From: an uncultured Bacilli bacterium
GTDB taxonomy: Bacteria; Bacillota_I; Bacilli_A; RF39; UBA660
Assembly: GCA_934096405.1 (NCBI GenBank)
Contig: CAKOLW010000001.1
Span: forward strand, 1 to 64,000
Direction: 5' to 3'
DNA: 64,000 nt
The notes below the pieces were generated by a model. The model did no database searches, was not told where the DNA came from, and saw only the letters and a program-made list of their open reading frames with translations. Below are positions 25,534-34,900 of the stretch, one piece after another. The translations under genes and the position numbers were made by a program. The stretch's first letter is position 1, and each line of letters opens with the position of its first letter.

Positions 25534-26061
25534 TTATTCTGGTATTCCATATATTTCTTTAACTGTATCATAAAAAATATAATTCTTAGGTGGTTTATAA
25601 GTTAAATAAGTAAATATAACATAAACAATAATTATAAGTGGAATACTAACTATTTTAAGTACTTTATTATTTTCTTCCATTAAAAAGTAATAACTAATTA
25701 TTGCCATAAAAATATAAATTAAAAATAATAATCCTATTGACACCACCATATTTTCTCCAATTAAACTATATATAGGCAAATAAATTATAAGATAAAAAAG
25801 AACACCTAAAATAGGTACAAAAGCTAACTGAAATAAAAAATTATTTCTTATAATACCATTTTTACTTAATAACATATAATCAATAATTCCATATAAAAGA
25901 TAAGAAGTAACTATAATTTTCATATGTTCCCATATACTTTCATTTACAGGAAATATTATTGAAAATATAACATTTGGAAACCATTCATACGCAAAATGAC
26001 ATAAAAATGATATTAAAAACACTCCAAATACAGATATAACTTTAACTTTTTTTATATTCAT
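25534..26061 (-). CDS. DUF6512-like integral membrane protein
   Basis: About 175 residues with five membrane segments. The conserved motif FPVNESIWEHMKI follows the first two, and FCHFAYEWFPN-like residues (LCHFAYEWFPN here) close TM1. I assign it to the DUF6512 family from that pattern. No function is known. TGGTGAATGTT is the ribosome-site region before ATG 26061; ATG 26073 is an alternative. Confidence 0.7.
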   Translation of the reverse strand: MNIKKVKVISVFGVFLISFLCHFAYEWFPNVIFSIIFPVNESIWEHMKIIVTSYLLYGIIDYMLLSKNGIIRNNFLFQLAFVPILGVLFYLIIYLPIYSLIGENMVVSIGLLFLIYIFMAIISYYFLMEENNKVLKIVSIPLIIIVYVIFTYLTYKPPKNYIFYDTVKEIYGIPE

Positions 26062-26127
26062 AACATTCACCATTTATTATTATGCTTATCACTATAAGAT
26101 TTATGAGTAAATTTATATAAAAAATAA

Positions 26128-26135
26128 CATATAAT
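26128..26135 (+). promoter_or_regulatory. Possible -10 element for cwlJ
   Basis: CATATAAT is one base from the mother-cell sigma-E -10 CATACAAT and also contains the sigma-A box TATAAT. No clear -35 distinguishes them. It sits 16 bases before the ATG. Confidence 0.35.
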
Positions 26136-26151
26136 TAAATGAGGTATAATT

Positions 26152-26574
26152 ATGTTAATAAATTATTCAGAAAAAGAATTAGATTTATGTGCAAGACTTA
26201 TGCGAGCAGAAGCACTAGCTGAAGGTGAACTAGGAATGCTTATGGTTGGAAATGTCATTGTTAATCGCGCTATAGCGGATTGTTTAGATTTTAAAGATGT
26301 AAGAACAATATATGATGTTATATATCAAAAAAATCAATTTTCTGGAACTAAAAGTAACTTGTTTTTTTCAAAGTCAACAACTAGAGAAAAAGATTTAGCA
26401 AAACGAGTACTTAAAGGTGAATACTATCATCCAGCAACTAATGCACTATGGTTTTACGCTCCCAAAACTGGTGAGTCTTGTAAAAACACTTGGTACAATC
26501 AATCATATGAAGGAAGATACAAAAATCACTGTTTTTATGAACCACAAGAAGGTATATGTAAAGAAATACATTAA
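26152..26574 (+). CDS. cwlJ: Spore cortex-lytic cell wall hydrolase CwlJ
   Basis: A 140-residue Hydrolase_2 protein, the same length as Bacillus CwlJ and lacking a signal peptide as CwlJ does (SleB has one). Conserved features are LCARLMRAEALAEGELGMLMV with the catalytic Glu, GNVIVNRAIADCLDF, IYDVIYQKNQFSG, and the C-terminal TWYNQSYEGRYKNHCFYEP. CwlJ degrades cortex peptidoglycan containing muramic-delta-lactam during germination and needs GerQ for coat localisation in Bacillus. GAGGT precedes the ATG. Usual regulation is mother-cell specific. Confidence 0.92.
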   Translation: MLINYSEKELDLCARLMRAEALAEGELGMLMVGNVIVNRAIADCLDFKDVRTIYDVIYQKNQFSGTKSNLFFSKSTTREKDLAKRVLKGEYYHPATNALWFYAPKTGESCKNTWYNQSYEGRYKNHCFYEPQEGICKEIH

Positions 26575-26668
26575 AACAAGCTTTTAAACAAACTATTTAC
26601 ATAGAATAATGACATTTATAGATTAAATTGATATAATTAATATAGAAATAAGATATGCAGGTGATTAA

Positions 26669-28411
26669 ATGAATCAAACTAAGAAAAATATAAAAGATAT
26701 TATTAATGATTACGAAAATTTATATCAAAAAAAATTAAGCTTAGACAAATTAAATGATTTATTAAATAATGTTAAAGAACAAATGCGTACATTAGACTTA
26801 GAGATATCCACATTAAAAGATAAAATAACCCAATTACAAAACAAATTTAATGAATTAAATAAATTATCAAAAAAAGTATTTCATCCGATTAAAACTAACA
26901 AAGATTTAAAAGAACTGCTAGAAAAATTAGATAATTTAAATATTAAATTAAAAGAAAAATTAGAAAATCATGAACTATTAAAAAATAAACAAACAGAACT
27001 TACCGAAAAAATAGATGATTTAAAAAGCAAAGTAGATTTATTACCCGAATGTATTAGTGAAAACGAAAATGGACTAATAATTATAAATAATCAAGAAATA
27101 AAAAATATAAAAAATATAAAATTTGATGAGAATCCAGATGAGATAATGGTACATGTTACTAATTTTTACCCTAACAATAAAACAATTTTATCTGATTATG
27201 ACGGAAATAAATTTGGTCATCAAAACAAATCTTATAAAGGAGTTACAAAAGAATGTGAATCTTTAATACATAGACATACAGTTCATGTCACAATTAATAA
27301 TGTTGTTCAATCAACAGGAGATGGACTAGGCTCGTGGGAACAACCAAAATATGTTGTAATAGATCCACTTTATTTGCATAATGATGAACTTAAAAGTAAA
27401 AATCCTAGTGACTCATGGACATATGGTTCCATAAAACTAAGTGAACAAGCAATACTATTAGTAAACAAAAACTATATTAATAATCTACCAAAAGAAGCAT
27501 TCAATGATTACAAAGTAATAGTTTATTCTGGTAATTATGAAGAATGTGTTCAAAACTTATGTCTATCTTTAACCGGAAGACTTTATAATACTGACCCTAA
27601 TTACGCTGGACATTACCATTCTGACGAATATGCAAGCGAAGAAACCTTAAATAATAGAAACCTCCTTATAAACTACATTAGAGATAATGATTACAAAGGA
27701 AAAGAAAAAATAAATCTGAGTGAACAAGAAATTAAAGAATTATATGAATTAATGCTTGAAAATAAAGCACAAAGAAACATAGAAGGATTAGGAGGTATAT
27801 ATTCAAATAAAGATAATTATAATGTAGATGAAAATATATTGTATTTTTATTATATGTTTGGATTTTCAAAAAATCCAGATGGAACATTCTCTATAAAAAA
27901 TGATGATGAAGTATATAATTTATTATGTAATCCTGAAAATATAAACCTAGATGAATTAAACCAAATTAATCAAATTTTAACAACTAATTTAAAAGAAAAC
28001 AATATTAATTCTAGTGATGATATTGAAAAAGAACTTCCACAATATACAATTGCCGATCTATATAAATTTAAAAACCACAAATATGCAGAAGCCTTTTTTA
28101 AAAAAGAAAAAGAAATATTTGATCCAATTAATAGTTGTATAGGTAATTTTACACTAACCAAAGATAAAAATCTTTCTTTTGAATTATATCTAGATCAAAA
28201 CATAAATCCATTAGATATCGTTGGAAATAATTTTGCAATTCATGAAAAAGAATTTGGATTTGAAGGAGATACACATAAACTATATGAAATTAAATCAAAT
28301 AGAAATATGAGTGTAGAAGAAATGTTGACATTACTTAATCAAATAAAACTAAAATGTATAGAACAACAAACAAGTTTAGAAATTAATGATGACATTAATC
28401 GTTCTATGTAA
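26669..28411 (+). CDS. Large unrecognised protein with N-terminal coiled coil
   Basis: A 580-residue cytoplasmic-looking protein with no signal peptide or membrane segment. Residues 1-140 form a long heptad coiled coil (KLNDLLNNVKEQMRTLDLE and on). Residues 150-320 form a globular domain with conserved-looking His/Arg/Trp: VHVTNFYP, LIHRHTVHVTINNVV, DGLGSWEQPKYVVIDPL and AGHYHSDEYAS. The remainder is helical, with charged Asn-rich linkers. The RHTVH...N pattern resembles domains in uncharacterised Firmicute proteins, but I cannot name it; enzymatic or toxin-like activity is only a guess. AGGTGATT supports the start. Single gene with terminator. Confidence 0.75.
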   Translation: MNQTKKNIKDIINDYENLYQKKLSLDKLNDLLNNVKEQMRTLDLEISTLKDKITQLQNKFNELNKLSKKVFHPIKTNKDLKELLEKLDNLNIKLKEKLENHELLKNKQTELTEKIDDLKSKVDLLPECISENENGLIIINNQEIKNIKNIKFDENPDEIMVHVTNFYPNNKTILSDYDGNKFGHQNKSYKGVTKECESLIHRHTVHVTINNVVQSTGDGLGSWEQPKYVVIDPLYLHNDELKSKNPSDSWTYGSIKLSEQAILLVNKNYINNLPKEAFNDYKVIVYSGNYEECVQNLCLSLTGRLYNTDPNYAGHYHSDEYASEETLNNRNLLINYIRDNDYKGKEKINLSEQEIKELYELMLENKAQRNIEGLGGIYSNKDNYNVDENILYFYYMFGFSKNPDGTFSIKNDDEVYNLLCNPENINLDELNQINQILTTNLKENNINSSDDIEKELPQYTIADLYKFKNHKYAEAFFKKEKEIFDPINSCIGNFTLTKDKNLSFELYLDQNINPLDIVGNNFAIHEKEFGFEGDTHKLYEIKSNRNMSVEEMLTLLNQIKLKCIEQQTSLEINDDINRSM

Positions 28412-28422
28412 ATACAAAAAAC

Positions 28423-28445
28423 AAAAAGGGCCATAAACCCTTTTT
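28423..28445 (+). terminator. Terminator of the 580-residue protein gene
   Basis: AAAAAGGG (28423-28430), loop CCATAAA, then CCCTTTTT (28438-28445). Confidence 0.8.
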
Positions 28446-28498
28446 ATACTAATTTTCAAAATTAACTACAAACTAAAGACTCCTTATAATTAATTTTT

Positions 28499-29050
28499 TT
28501 ATCCCTTACTAAATTCACATTCCTTTTCATGTGAATTAATAATTCCAATAGCCTGTAAATAAGAATAAATTATAGTTGTTCCTACAAACTTCATACCTCG
28601 TTTAATTAAATCATTTGATATTTTATCAGATAAAATAGAACTAACCTTATCATTTTCATAAATAATATCTTTTCCACTAAAATTAAGTAAATAGTTTTTA
28701 AAACTACCAAATTCATTCTGAATATTTTTAAATATTTTAGCATTGTTAATACTTGCTTTTATTTTAAGTTTATTTCTTATAATGTCTTTGTTATTTATTA
28801 GTTCTTCTTGTTTCTTTTCATCAAATTTAATTACCTTGTCTATATCAAAATTATCATAAGCTATCTTAAAACTTTCTCTTTTATTTAATACACATTCCCA
28901 CGATAAACCAGCTTGAAAAGATTCTAATATAAGCATTTCAAAAAGATACCTATCATCTAAATTAAGCACTCCCCACTCTTCATCATGGTATCTAATATAT
29001 TTTTCATTTTTTAAATTACACCATTTACATCTATTCATATATACTAACAT
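28499..29050 (-). CDS. tag: DNA-3-methyladenine glycosylase I
   Basis: A 183-residue enzyme that removes 3-methyladenine from alkylated DNA. Tag hallmarks are MNRCKWCNLKNEKYIRYHDEEWG (split: MNRCKW then YHDEEWG), FEMLILESFQAGLSWE, RGMKFVGTTIIYSYLQAIG and a C-terminal His and Cys (INSHEKEC) that, with the N-terminal Cys and His, bind zinc. ATG 29050 has AAGGA four bases upstream; ATG 29038 begins at the family's usual MNRC start, so either is possible. The start region overlaps the 3' end of a broken ogt, so an alkylation-repair operon existed. Confidence 0.94.
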   Translation of the reverse strand: MLVYMNRCKWCNLKNEKYIRYHDEEWGVLNLDDRYLFEMLILESFQAGLSWECVLNKRESFKIAYDNFDIDKVIKFDEKKQEELINNKDIIRNKLKIKASINNAKIFKNIQNEFGSFKNYLLNFSGKDIIYENDKVSSILSDKISNDLIKRGMKFVGTTIIYSYLQAIGIINSHEKECEFSKG

Positions 29051-29343
29051 CTATTCCTTCTAATTCTAATAACTTTATTTTATTTTTAATACCTCCACCA
29101 TAACCAGTTATCTTGTTATTTGAACCCACTACCCTATGACAATGAATAATAATACATATTGGATTTCAATTTACCGCACCACCCACAGCCTGAGCAGACA
29201 CTTTCTTAATACATTTAAACTTTTCAATATCATTATATGTAACAACTTTTCCATAAGGTATAGCATTCATAGAATTAATAACTAATTTTATAAATTTCTT
29301 TTTGCCTTCAATTCTATACTTAGGTATATAATTTTTTTAAATC
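29031..29343 (-). pseudogene. ogt: Decayed methylated-DNA-protein cysteine methyltransferase
   Basis: The minus-strand frame reads YIPKYRIEGKKKFIKLV, then NAIPYGKVVTYNDIEKF (MGMT DNA-binding domain), KVSAQAVGGAVN, a TGA at 29166-29168, then NPICIIIHCHRVVG and YGGGIKNKIKLLELEG. Intact proteins read GxNPxPIIIPCHRV: the alkyl-accepting Cys remains, but a stop interrupts the frame two residues before the loop and the preceding Pro is His. A good AGGAGG lies upstream (about 29354), but no in-frame start follows; a TAA precedes the homology beside a seven-A run, suggesting a frameshift or a lost start. Confidence 0.87.
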
Positions 29344-29527
29344 TTTTCTTTATTTAAAGATAACCTCCTAATATAACTATATCACAAAATACATGATTTA
29401 TATCGATAAATATTGATATTTTACGAAAAGAACATTAAAAATGTTATACGTTATTTAATCATTATTAAATATTTTCTAAAGAATAATTAAATACATTTTA
29501 AAAACTCAATTATTTTCATTTAAATTA

Positions 29528-29554
29528 ACTTTTTTCCTATTAAATCATACAATA
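29528..29554 (+). promoter_or_regulatory. Candidate sigma-K-type promoter of the LysM amidase
   Basis: AC (29528-29529), exactly 16 bases, then CATA-N3-TA (29546-29554) matches the Bacillus sigma-K pattern in full. The predicted start would be only about ten bases before the ATG, inside the ribosome site, which weakens the case. Confidence 0.4.
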
Positions 29555-29569
29555 AACTAGGTGATTTAA

Positions 29570-30973
29570 ATGGCATTAAAAGGTGTTGTTATTGATGCTG
29601 GACACGGAGGTTCAGATCCAGGTGCTAATGGAAATGGTATAATTGAGAAAGATCTTACGCTTTTAATAAGTAAATACATGTATGATAGATTAAGAGAATT
29701 AGGTATTCCTGTTACAATGACAAGAACTACAGATGAAACAATAGATAGTACTGATAGAACAAATAGAATTAAAAATGCTTATGGTACAGACAAAGATGTA
29801 ATCGTTATTAGTAATCACATAAATGCAGGTGGTGGCGATGGTGCTGAAGTAATTTATGCACTTAGAAATAACTCAAAGTTTTCTAATACAATATTAGAAG
29901 AATTAGAAAGTGAAGGCCAAAACATAAGAAAGAACTATCAACAAAGACTTCCAAGTAATCCAGTAAAAGATTATTATTTTATTCACAGGAACACACCAGA
30001 TACAGAAGCAGTGATTGTTGAATATGGCTTTTTAGATTCAAAAGGTGATGATGTCAATCAATTAAAAAATAATTATAAAGATTATGCAGAAGCAGTTGTA
30101 AGAGCAATAACTAAATATAAAAATCTACCCTATACTGCGCCTGTTGAAGGTTCATATTATACAGTACAAAAAGGTGATTCGTTATGGAAAATTGCTAACA
30201 AATTTGGTATAACAGTTGAAGAATTAAAAAATATAAATAATTTAAAATCAAACACAATTACAGTAGGACAAAACTTAAAAGTTAAACTTGATGAAGAAAA
30301 ACCAGTAGAAGACTATTTAATCTATACAGTTAAATCTGGTGATTCACTTTGGAAAATTGCTAATAAGTATAATACTACTGTAGATACATTAATGAGTATT
30401 AACAACTTAAAAGGAACAACATTAACAATTAATCAGCAATTACTAATACCTAAAACAGAAAACATAGAAATAGATGTAAAAGAAGAACCAAAAGGAATAG
30501 AATATACTGTAAAATCAGGCGATTCTCTTTCAAAAATAGCAAGTAGTTATGGAATCACAGTAGATAGAATAAAAAGCGCAAATAATCTTACAGGTAACAC
30601 TATATATGTAGGACAAAAATTATTAATACCTGTATCTGATACAAAAATTGAAGAAAAAGAACCAACAACTTCAGCTGGAATTAATTATGTAGTGGTAAAA
30701 GGTGATAATTTATATACAATTGCTAATAAATATGGTGTTAGTGTAAATGATATAAAAAGTTTAAATAACTTATCTTCAAATACACTACAAATAGGACAAG
30801 TATTGAAAATACCTGGTACTGAATCTTATACAACATATAAAGTTAAAAAAGGTGATTCACTTTGGAAGATTGCAAACACATACGGAGTTACAGTTAATGA
30901 ATTAAAAAATATTAATAATCTATCTGGTTCAACACTATCAATTGGACAAGAAATATTAATACCCACTAAATAG
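29570..30973 (+). CDS. N-acetylmuramoyl-L-alanine amidase with five LysM domains
   Basis: A 467-residue Amidase_3 enzyme. VVIDAGHGGSDPG carries zinc ligand His12, IIEKDLT carries Glu26, then SNHINAGGG and the catalytic-Glu region VIVEYGFLDS. Five LysM repeats follow from about residue 195 to the end, each with a GDSLWKIAN-like start and NNL...IGQ centre. There is no signal peptide. That combination resembles the sporulation lysins CwlC/CwlH, which act on mother-cell wall from inside, rather than a secreted autolysin. A phage endolysin is the alternative, but no phage genes are near. AGGTGATTTAA sets the start. Own terminator. Confidence 0.92.
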   Translation: MALKGVVIDAGHGGSDPGANGNGIIEKDLTLLISKYMYDRLRELGIPVTMTRTTDETIDSTDRTNRIKNAYGTDKDVIVISNHINAGGGDGAEVIYALRNNSKFSNTILEELESEGQNIRKNYQQRLPSNPVKDYYFIHRNTPDTEAVIVEYGFLDSKGDDVNQLKNNYKDYAEAVVRAITKYKNLPYTAPVEGSYYTVQKGDSLWKIANKFGITVEELKNINNLKSNTITVGQNLKVKLDEEKPVEDYLIYTVKSGDSLWKIANKYNTTVDTLMSINNLKGTTLTINQQLLIPKTENIEIDVKEEPKGIEYTVKSGDSLSKIASSYGITVDRIKSANNLTGNTIYVGQKLLIPVSDTKIEEKEPTTSAGINYVVVKGDNLYTIANKYGVSVNDIKSLNNLSSNTLQIGQVLKIPGTESYTTYKVKKGDSLWKIANTYGVTVNELKNINNLSGSTLSIGQEILIPTK

Positions 30974-30979
30974 GCATAT

Positions 30980-31007
30980 AACAAGTTATATTAGTTTATA
31001 ACTTGTT
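30980..31007 (+). terminator. Terminator of the LysM amidase gene
   Basis: AACAAGTTATA (30980-30990) pairs with TATAACTTGTT (30997-31007), followed by TTTATATTT. Confidence 0.8.
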
Positions 31008-31010
31008 TTT

Positions 31011-31200
31011 ATATTTAATTATTTATCATAAATATTTTAATTTTTACTAATTTATTATGATTACTTTTATAAATAAATTACAAAAAAAACAACTATTCAA
31101 ACATTCTATCACTTTACTTTGATAAATCAATTACTAAACACTACTTTTTTATTGAAACTTAATTTATTTCATTTGCATTTAATTAAAATCTGAATAAACA
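31011..31200. other. AT-rich intergenic stretch with no recognisable gene
   Basis: About 190 bases of A/T-rich DNA lie between the amidase terminator and the promoter of the small peptide gene. I see no reading frame, RNA fold or repeat here that I can support. Confidence 0.5.
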
Positions 31201-31210
31201 TTGGTATAAT
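31201..31210 (+). promoter_or_regulatory. Extended -10 promoter of the small peptide gene
   Basis: TTGGTATAAT has a TGN extension before a consensus TATAAT (31205-31210). The -35 region (ATTAAA around 31182) is weak, as is common for extended -10 promoters. It sits 23 bases before the ATG. Confidence 0.6.
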
Positions 31211-31232
31211 ATTGAGATAAGAGGTGATATTT

Positions 31233-31322
31233 ATGCAAGAATTAAGTAAAACAGAATTACTTAATCTCAATGGTGGCTCATATATAAATGCTTGTACATA
31301 TTATGGATTAATGAAAGTCTAA
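31233..31322 (+). CDS. Small double-glycine leader peptide (bacteriocin/pheromone-like)
   Basis: A 29-residue frame with a strong ribosome site AGAGGTGAT and consensus -10. The first 15 residues, MQELSKTELLNLNGG, match the double-glycine leader of class II bacteriocins and peptide pheromones (E-L-x3-E-L-x-x-L/I-x-GG). Cleavage after GG would release a 14-residue core, SYINACTYYGLMKV, with one Cys. Such leaders are removed by C39-peptidase ABC exporters; none is adjacent. The core is short, so this may be a pheromone or a truncated bacteriocin. A hairpin (CAGAA/TTCTG at 31364-31383, then TTTTTG) follows. The LytTR regulator at 3503 belongs to a family that often senses such peptides. Confidence 0.62.
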   Translation: MQELSKTELLNLNGGSYINACTYYGLMKV

Positions 31323-31444
31323 GATGGATTACTAAATTCGTAAGTTCTAGATTCTAAAAAAAACAGAAAAATTAATTCTTCTGCTTTTTGTTAATGTAAG
31401 AATATATCAGACAATATTTATTGTTAACAATATGTACCAATAAA

Positions 31445-31636
31445 TTATAAATCAAGATTTGTAAGCGTTGGTTTATTAAATGAGTAATTCCATACTAAAC
31501 TTATTCCTAATAAAATAATAAAACCATTAATATTATAGAAATGTGCTAAGGCAAAAGCTATGGATGTCAATATTAAAAAAATTAAAATACTCAAATTCTT
31601 ACTTAATTTTTTATATAATCCAAATAGCAAACCCAA
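31445..31636 (-). pseudogene. C-terminal remnant of a CPBP intramembrane protease
   Basis: The 63-codon open stretch reads GLLFGLYKKLSKN, then IAFALAHFYNINGF and a final membrane segment. This matches the third conserved motif (F-x3-H) and C-terminus of CPBP/Abi proteins. The essential N-terminal EExxxR motif and earlier membrane helices are missing, the frame is stopped immediately upstream, and there is no ribosome site. CPBP proteins often provide self-immunity in bacteriocin loci, which fits the adjacent peptide gene. Confidence 0.6.
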
Positions 31637-31773
31637 TTAAAGTAACTATTAGAATAAAAAATAATCTAGAAAAATAAAAATTATTTATAACTTCGCCTAA
31701 CATCATATTAACAATTTTCATAATTAATATATCAAAGGTTTCACAACGAATTCAAGATTTAATCAAAAAAGGG

Positions 31774-31802
31774 TTGACAAAACACCCCTTTTAGTTTAGT
31801 AT
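31774..31802 (+). promoter_or_regulatory. Sigma-A promoter of the second small RNA
   Basis: TTGACA (31774-31779), 17 bases, TAGTAT (31797-31802). The -35 sits inside a GGG/CCC inverted repeat (AAAAGGG ... CCCCTTTT, about 31767-31791) that could itself terminate incoming transcription. Confidence 0.65.
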
Positions 31803-31807
31803 ATAGA

Positions 31808-31905
31808 CTTACCAATTCACTTATAGGCGAATTGGTGCTAGTATCACACTAGCCAACCCCTTTTTATTCTTTTTTCCGGATTGCTCTCAGGGGGGCAATC
31901 CTTTT
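31808..31905 (+). ncRNA. Structured small RNA with two competing hairpins and tandem terminators
   Basis: From the predicted start, ACCAATTC (31811-31818) can pair with GAATTGGT (31829-31836). The TTGG of the second arm can instead join the stem TTGG..GCTAGT/ACTAGCCAA (31832-31856), followed by CCCCTTTTT. The two folds are mutually exclusive, as in attenuators. A second terminator, GGATTGCTC/GGGCAATCC (31878-31901) then TTTTATT, closes the locus. No plus-strand gene follows: the next gene is on the opposite strand. No known riboswitch signature is recognised. Confidence 0.55.
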
Positions 31906-31911
31906 ATTATG

Positions 31912-34900
31912 TTATTTTTTAGATATGTTTACATAGTATTCATATCTTTTTTTTGCATTTCTCATATGTTCTTCATATAACTTATTATAATCATTTTTAT
32001 TTATCTCTTGTAAATTCTTATATCTCATTTCTTTTTCAAAAACAGTTTCATATAAACTAAAGTTAGGTTCTTTAGAATCAATTGTTAACTTATCTTCATC
32101 AGGATTATATCTCATCAAAATATTATATCCACTTTCTACCAACAATTTTTGTTCATCAATACTATTTTTTAACCCACCTCTTATACCATGTGCAATACAA
32201 GGACTATAAGCAATAATAACACTAGGCCCATTATGTTCATTTGCTTTTTTAAATGCCTTAATAGTTTGCATATCATTGGCCCCAGCACTAATACTCGCCA
32301 CATAACAATTAGGTATATCCATAGCTACCTTAAATAAATCTTTCTTAGGTTTCAATTTACCATAACTAGAAAACTCAGCTATTGCTCCAATTCTAGTTGA
32401 TTTAGATGTCTGACCACCAGTATTAGAATAAACTTCAGTATCTAAAACCAAAACTTTAACATTATCACCACTTCTAAGAACATGATCAAGTCCACCATAA
32501 CCAATATCATAAGCCCATCCATCTCCACCTACTATCCAAACCTTTCTAGAAGGTATATAATCTAACAAACTTCTAAGCTCACTTGGTATACTAGATTTAC
32601 TTAATTTTTCCTTTACTTCATTAGTAATATTTACATCTTCACTATTATCAATCCATAACTTATAAGTATCTTTTACCTCTTTACTAACTTCATCCTTAGT
32701 TTCTATCATAATCTCTTTTATTCTATTTCTAGCATTCTTATACCCAGTATAAATTCCATATCCAAACTCAGCATTATCTTCAAAAAGAGAACTTATCCAT
32801 GGTGTTTTATAAGGCGTACAAGGTAAACTTGCTCCATAAATAGAACTACATCCAGTAGCGTTACTAATAACTATTTCTCCCTTAAATAAACTTGTTAAAG
32901 TCTTTAAATAAACAGTCTCACCACAACCAGCACAAGCACCTGGAAACTCTAAATCAGGCTTAATAAATCCAAGTCCTTTAACACTATACTTAGAAAAATG
33001 TTCATCACTACAAACATTATCTTTAAAATAGTCACAAATCATATCTTCATCTTTAATAGGACTACCCATTACTAAAGCCTTCTCTCCATTCTTTCCAGGA
33101 CAAACCTTAGAACACAATGTACATCCAGTACAATTATCACTATTAATACTTATGTAAAATCCTTTATTCTCTTCTCCCATACTTTTAATGGTTTCTTCCT
33201 TCTTAATAGGACTTCTATTTACATCCTCTTCTGTCAAAGAAACTGGTTTAATAACTGAATGTGGACAAATGAATGCACACTTATTACATTGAATACAATT
33301 TTCTTTACACCAATTAGGTACTAAATTAGATATCTTTCTCTTATCAGAAGCACTACTTCCACCTTCAAAAGTACCATCTTCATGATTAATAAAATCACTA
33401 ACTTTAAGCATATTACCTCTTCTAATAATCATCTTGTCAATCATAGTGTAATCTTTATCTTCTTCACTTTCAAAAGTTAACACTTTCTTATCAAATTCTC
33501 TTAAATAATCAATACTCTCATCTATAGCATTTATATTATTTAAAACAACATCACTACCCTTATCACTATAAGTCTTTCTTACCATTTCTTTAAACTTAAC
33601 TAAATCTTCTCCACTAAGTCCAAGCATTTTTAATATATAGAAAGAGATAACATTATTAATTTTACCATTTAAATTATATTTCTCAGATAAACTATCAGCA
33701 TCACTTATAAAAACTTTAATATTATTATTTTTAATAGTTTCTTTCATCTTTAATGTCATACACTTATTAAGTTCTATATCATTCATACTACTATTAATAA
33801 GTAGAATACCATTGTTTTTAATACCTTCTAATAAATCATATTTACTCAAATAAGAATCTTTAGAAACTACAACTAAATTAGGACATGTCAAATAATAAGG
33901 AGCATTTATTTTATTTTTACTAATTCTTAAATGACTAATTGTAACTCCACCACTTTTTTTAGAATCATATTCAAAATACCCCTGTACATAATTTTCAGGT
34001 TTACTTCCAATTACTTTAATTATATTCTTACTAGCACTTACCATTCCATCTGAACCAAAACCAAACACTTTGATTTCTCTATAATCATTTTTGAGAGTAT
34101 ATTCTTTAACAGTTAAACTAGTATTAGTAACATCATCTATAATGCCTAATGTAAAATGATCTTTCATTTTCATTTTTTCCATATTATCAAATACTGCTTT
34201 AATATCCTCTGGTCCAACATTTTTACTAGATAGTCCATATCTTCCACCTACTATATCAATGCTTTCTCCTTTTAAAGACATAACAACATCTAAATAAAGT
34301 GGTTCAGCTAAACTACCTGCTTCTTTAGTTCTATCAAGTACTGTAATTTTTTCAACGCTTTTAGGTAAAACATTTAAGAAATATTTAGAACTCCAAGGCC
34401 TATAAAGTCTAACAACAATAACCCCTGTACTATAACCATTATTATTTAAATCATCCACTACACTTCTAATAGTATCTGTAACACTTCCCATAGCTACAAT
34501 AACATGTTTAGCATTCCTATCTCCATAATAGTTAAATGGTTTATAGTCTTCACCACTAATTTCATTTATATCTTCCATATATTTATTTACTATATCAGGT
34601 AACTCTTCATAATATTTATTTCTAACTTCTGTATTTTGAAAATAAACATCTTCAGTTTCACTACATCCTCTTGTAATACTTTTACCTATATTTAAACTAT
34701 TATTTCTAAATCTATATACACTTTCCATATCTATTAATGGTTTTATATCATCAGTTTCTAAAGTATATATTTTATTTAATTCATGACTTGTTCTAAAACC
34801 ATCAAAAAAGTGTAAAAAAGGTACTCTTCCCTTAATACTGGATAAATGACTAACTAATGCTAAATTATATGCATCTTGAACAGAAGCACTACTTAAAATA

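Noticed and set aside
29166..29168. TGA in ogt read as Trp, implying a recoded genetic code
   Set aside because: TGA ends real genes here (for example at 58235-58237 and 35939-35941), the only tRNA-Trp has anticodon CCA, and Trp does not fit the conserved position in the MGMT loop.
29570..30973. Phage endolysin within a prophage
   Set aside because: No capsid, tail, integrase or holin gene anywhere near; neighbours are repair and spore-type genes.
31808..31905. Leader riboswitch controlling PFOR
   Set aside because: The promoter, terminators and T tracts run on the plus strand, while PFOR is on the minus strand and ends here.
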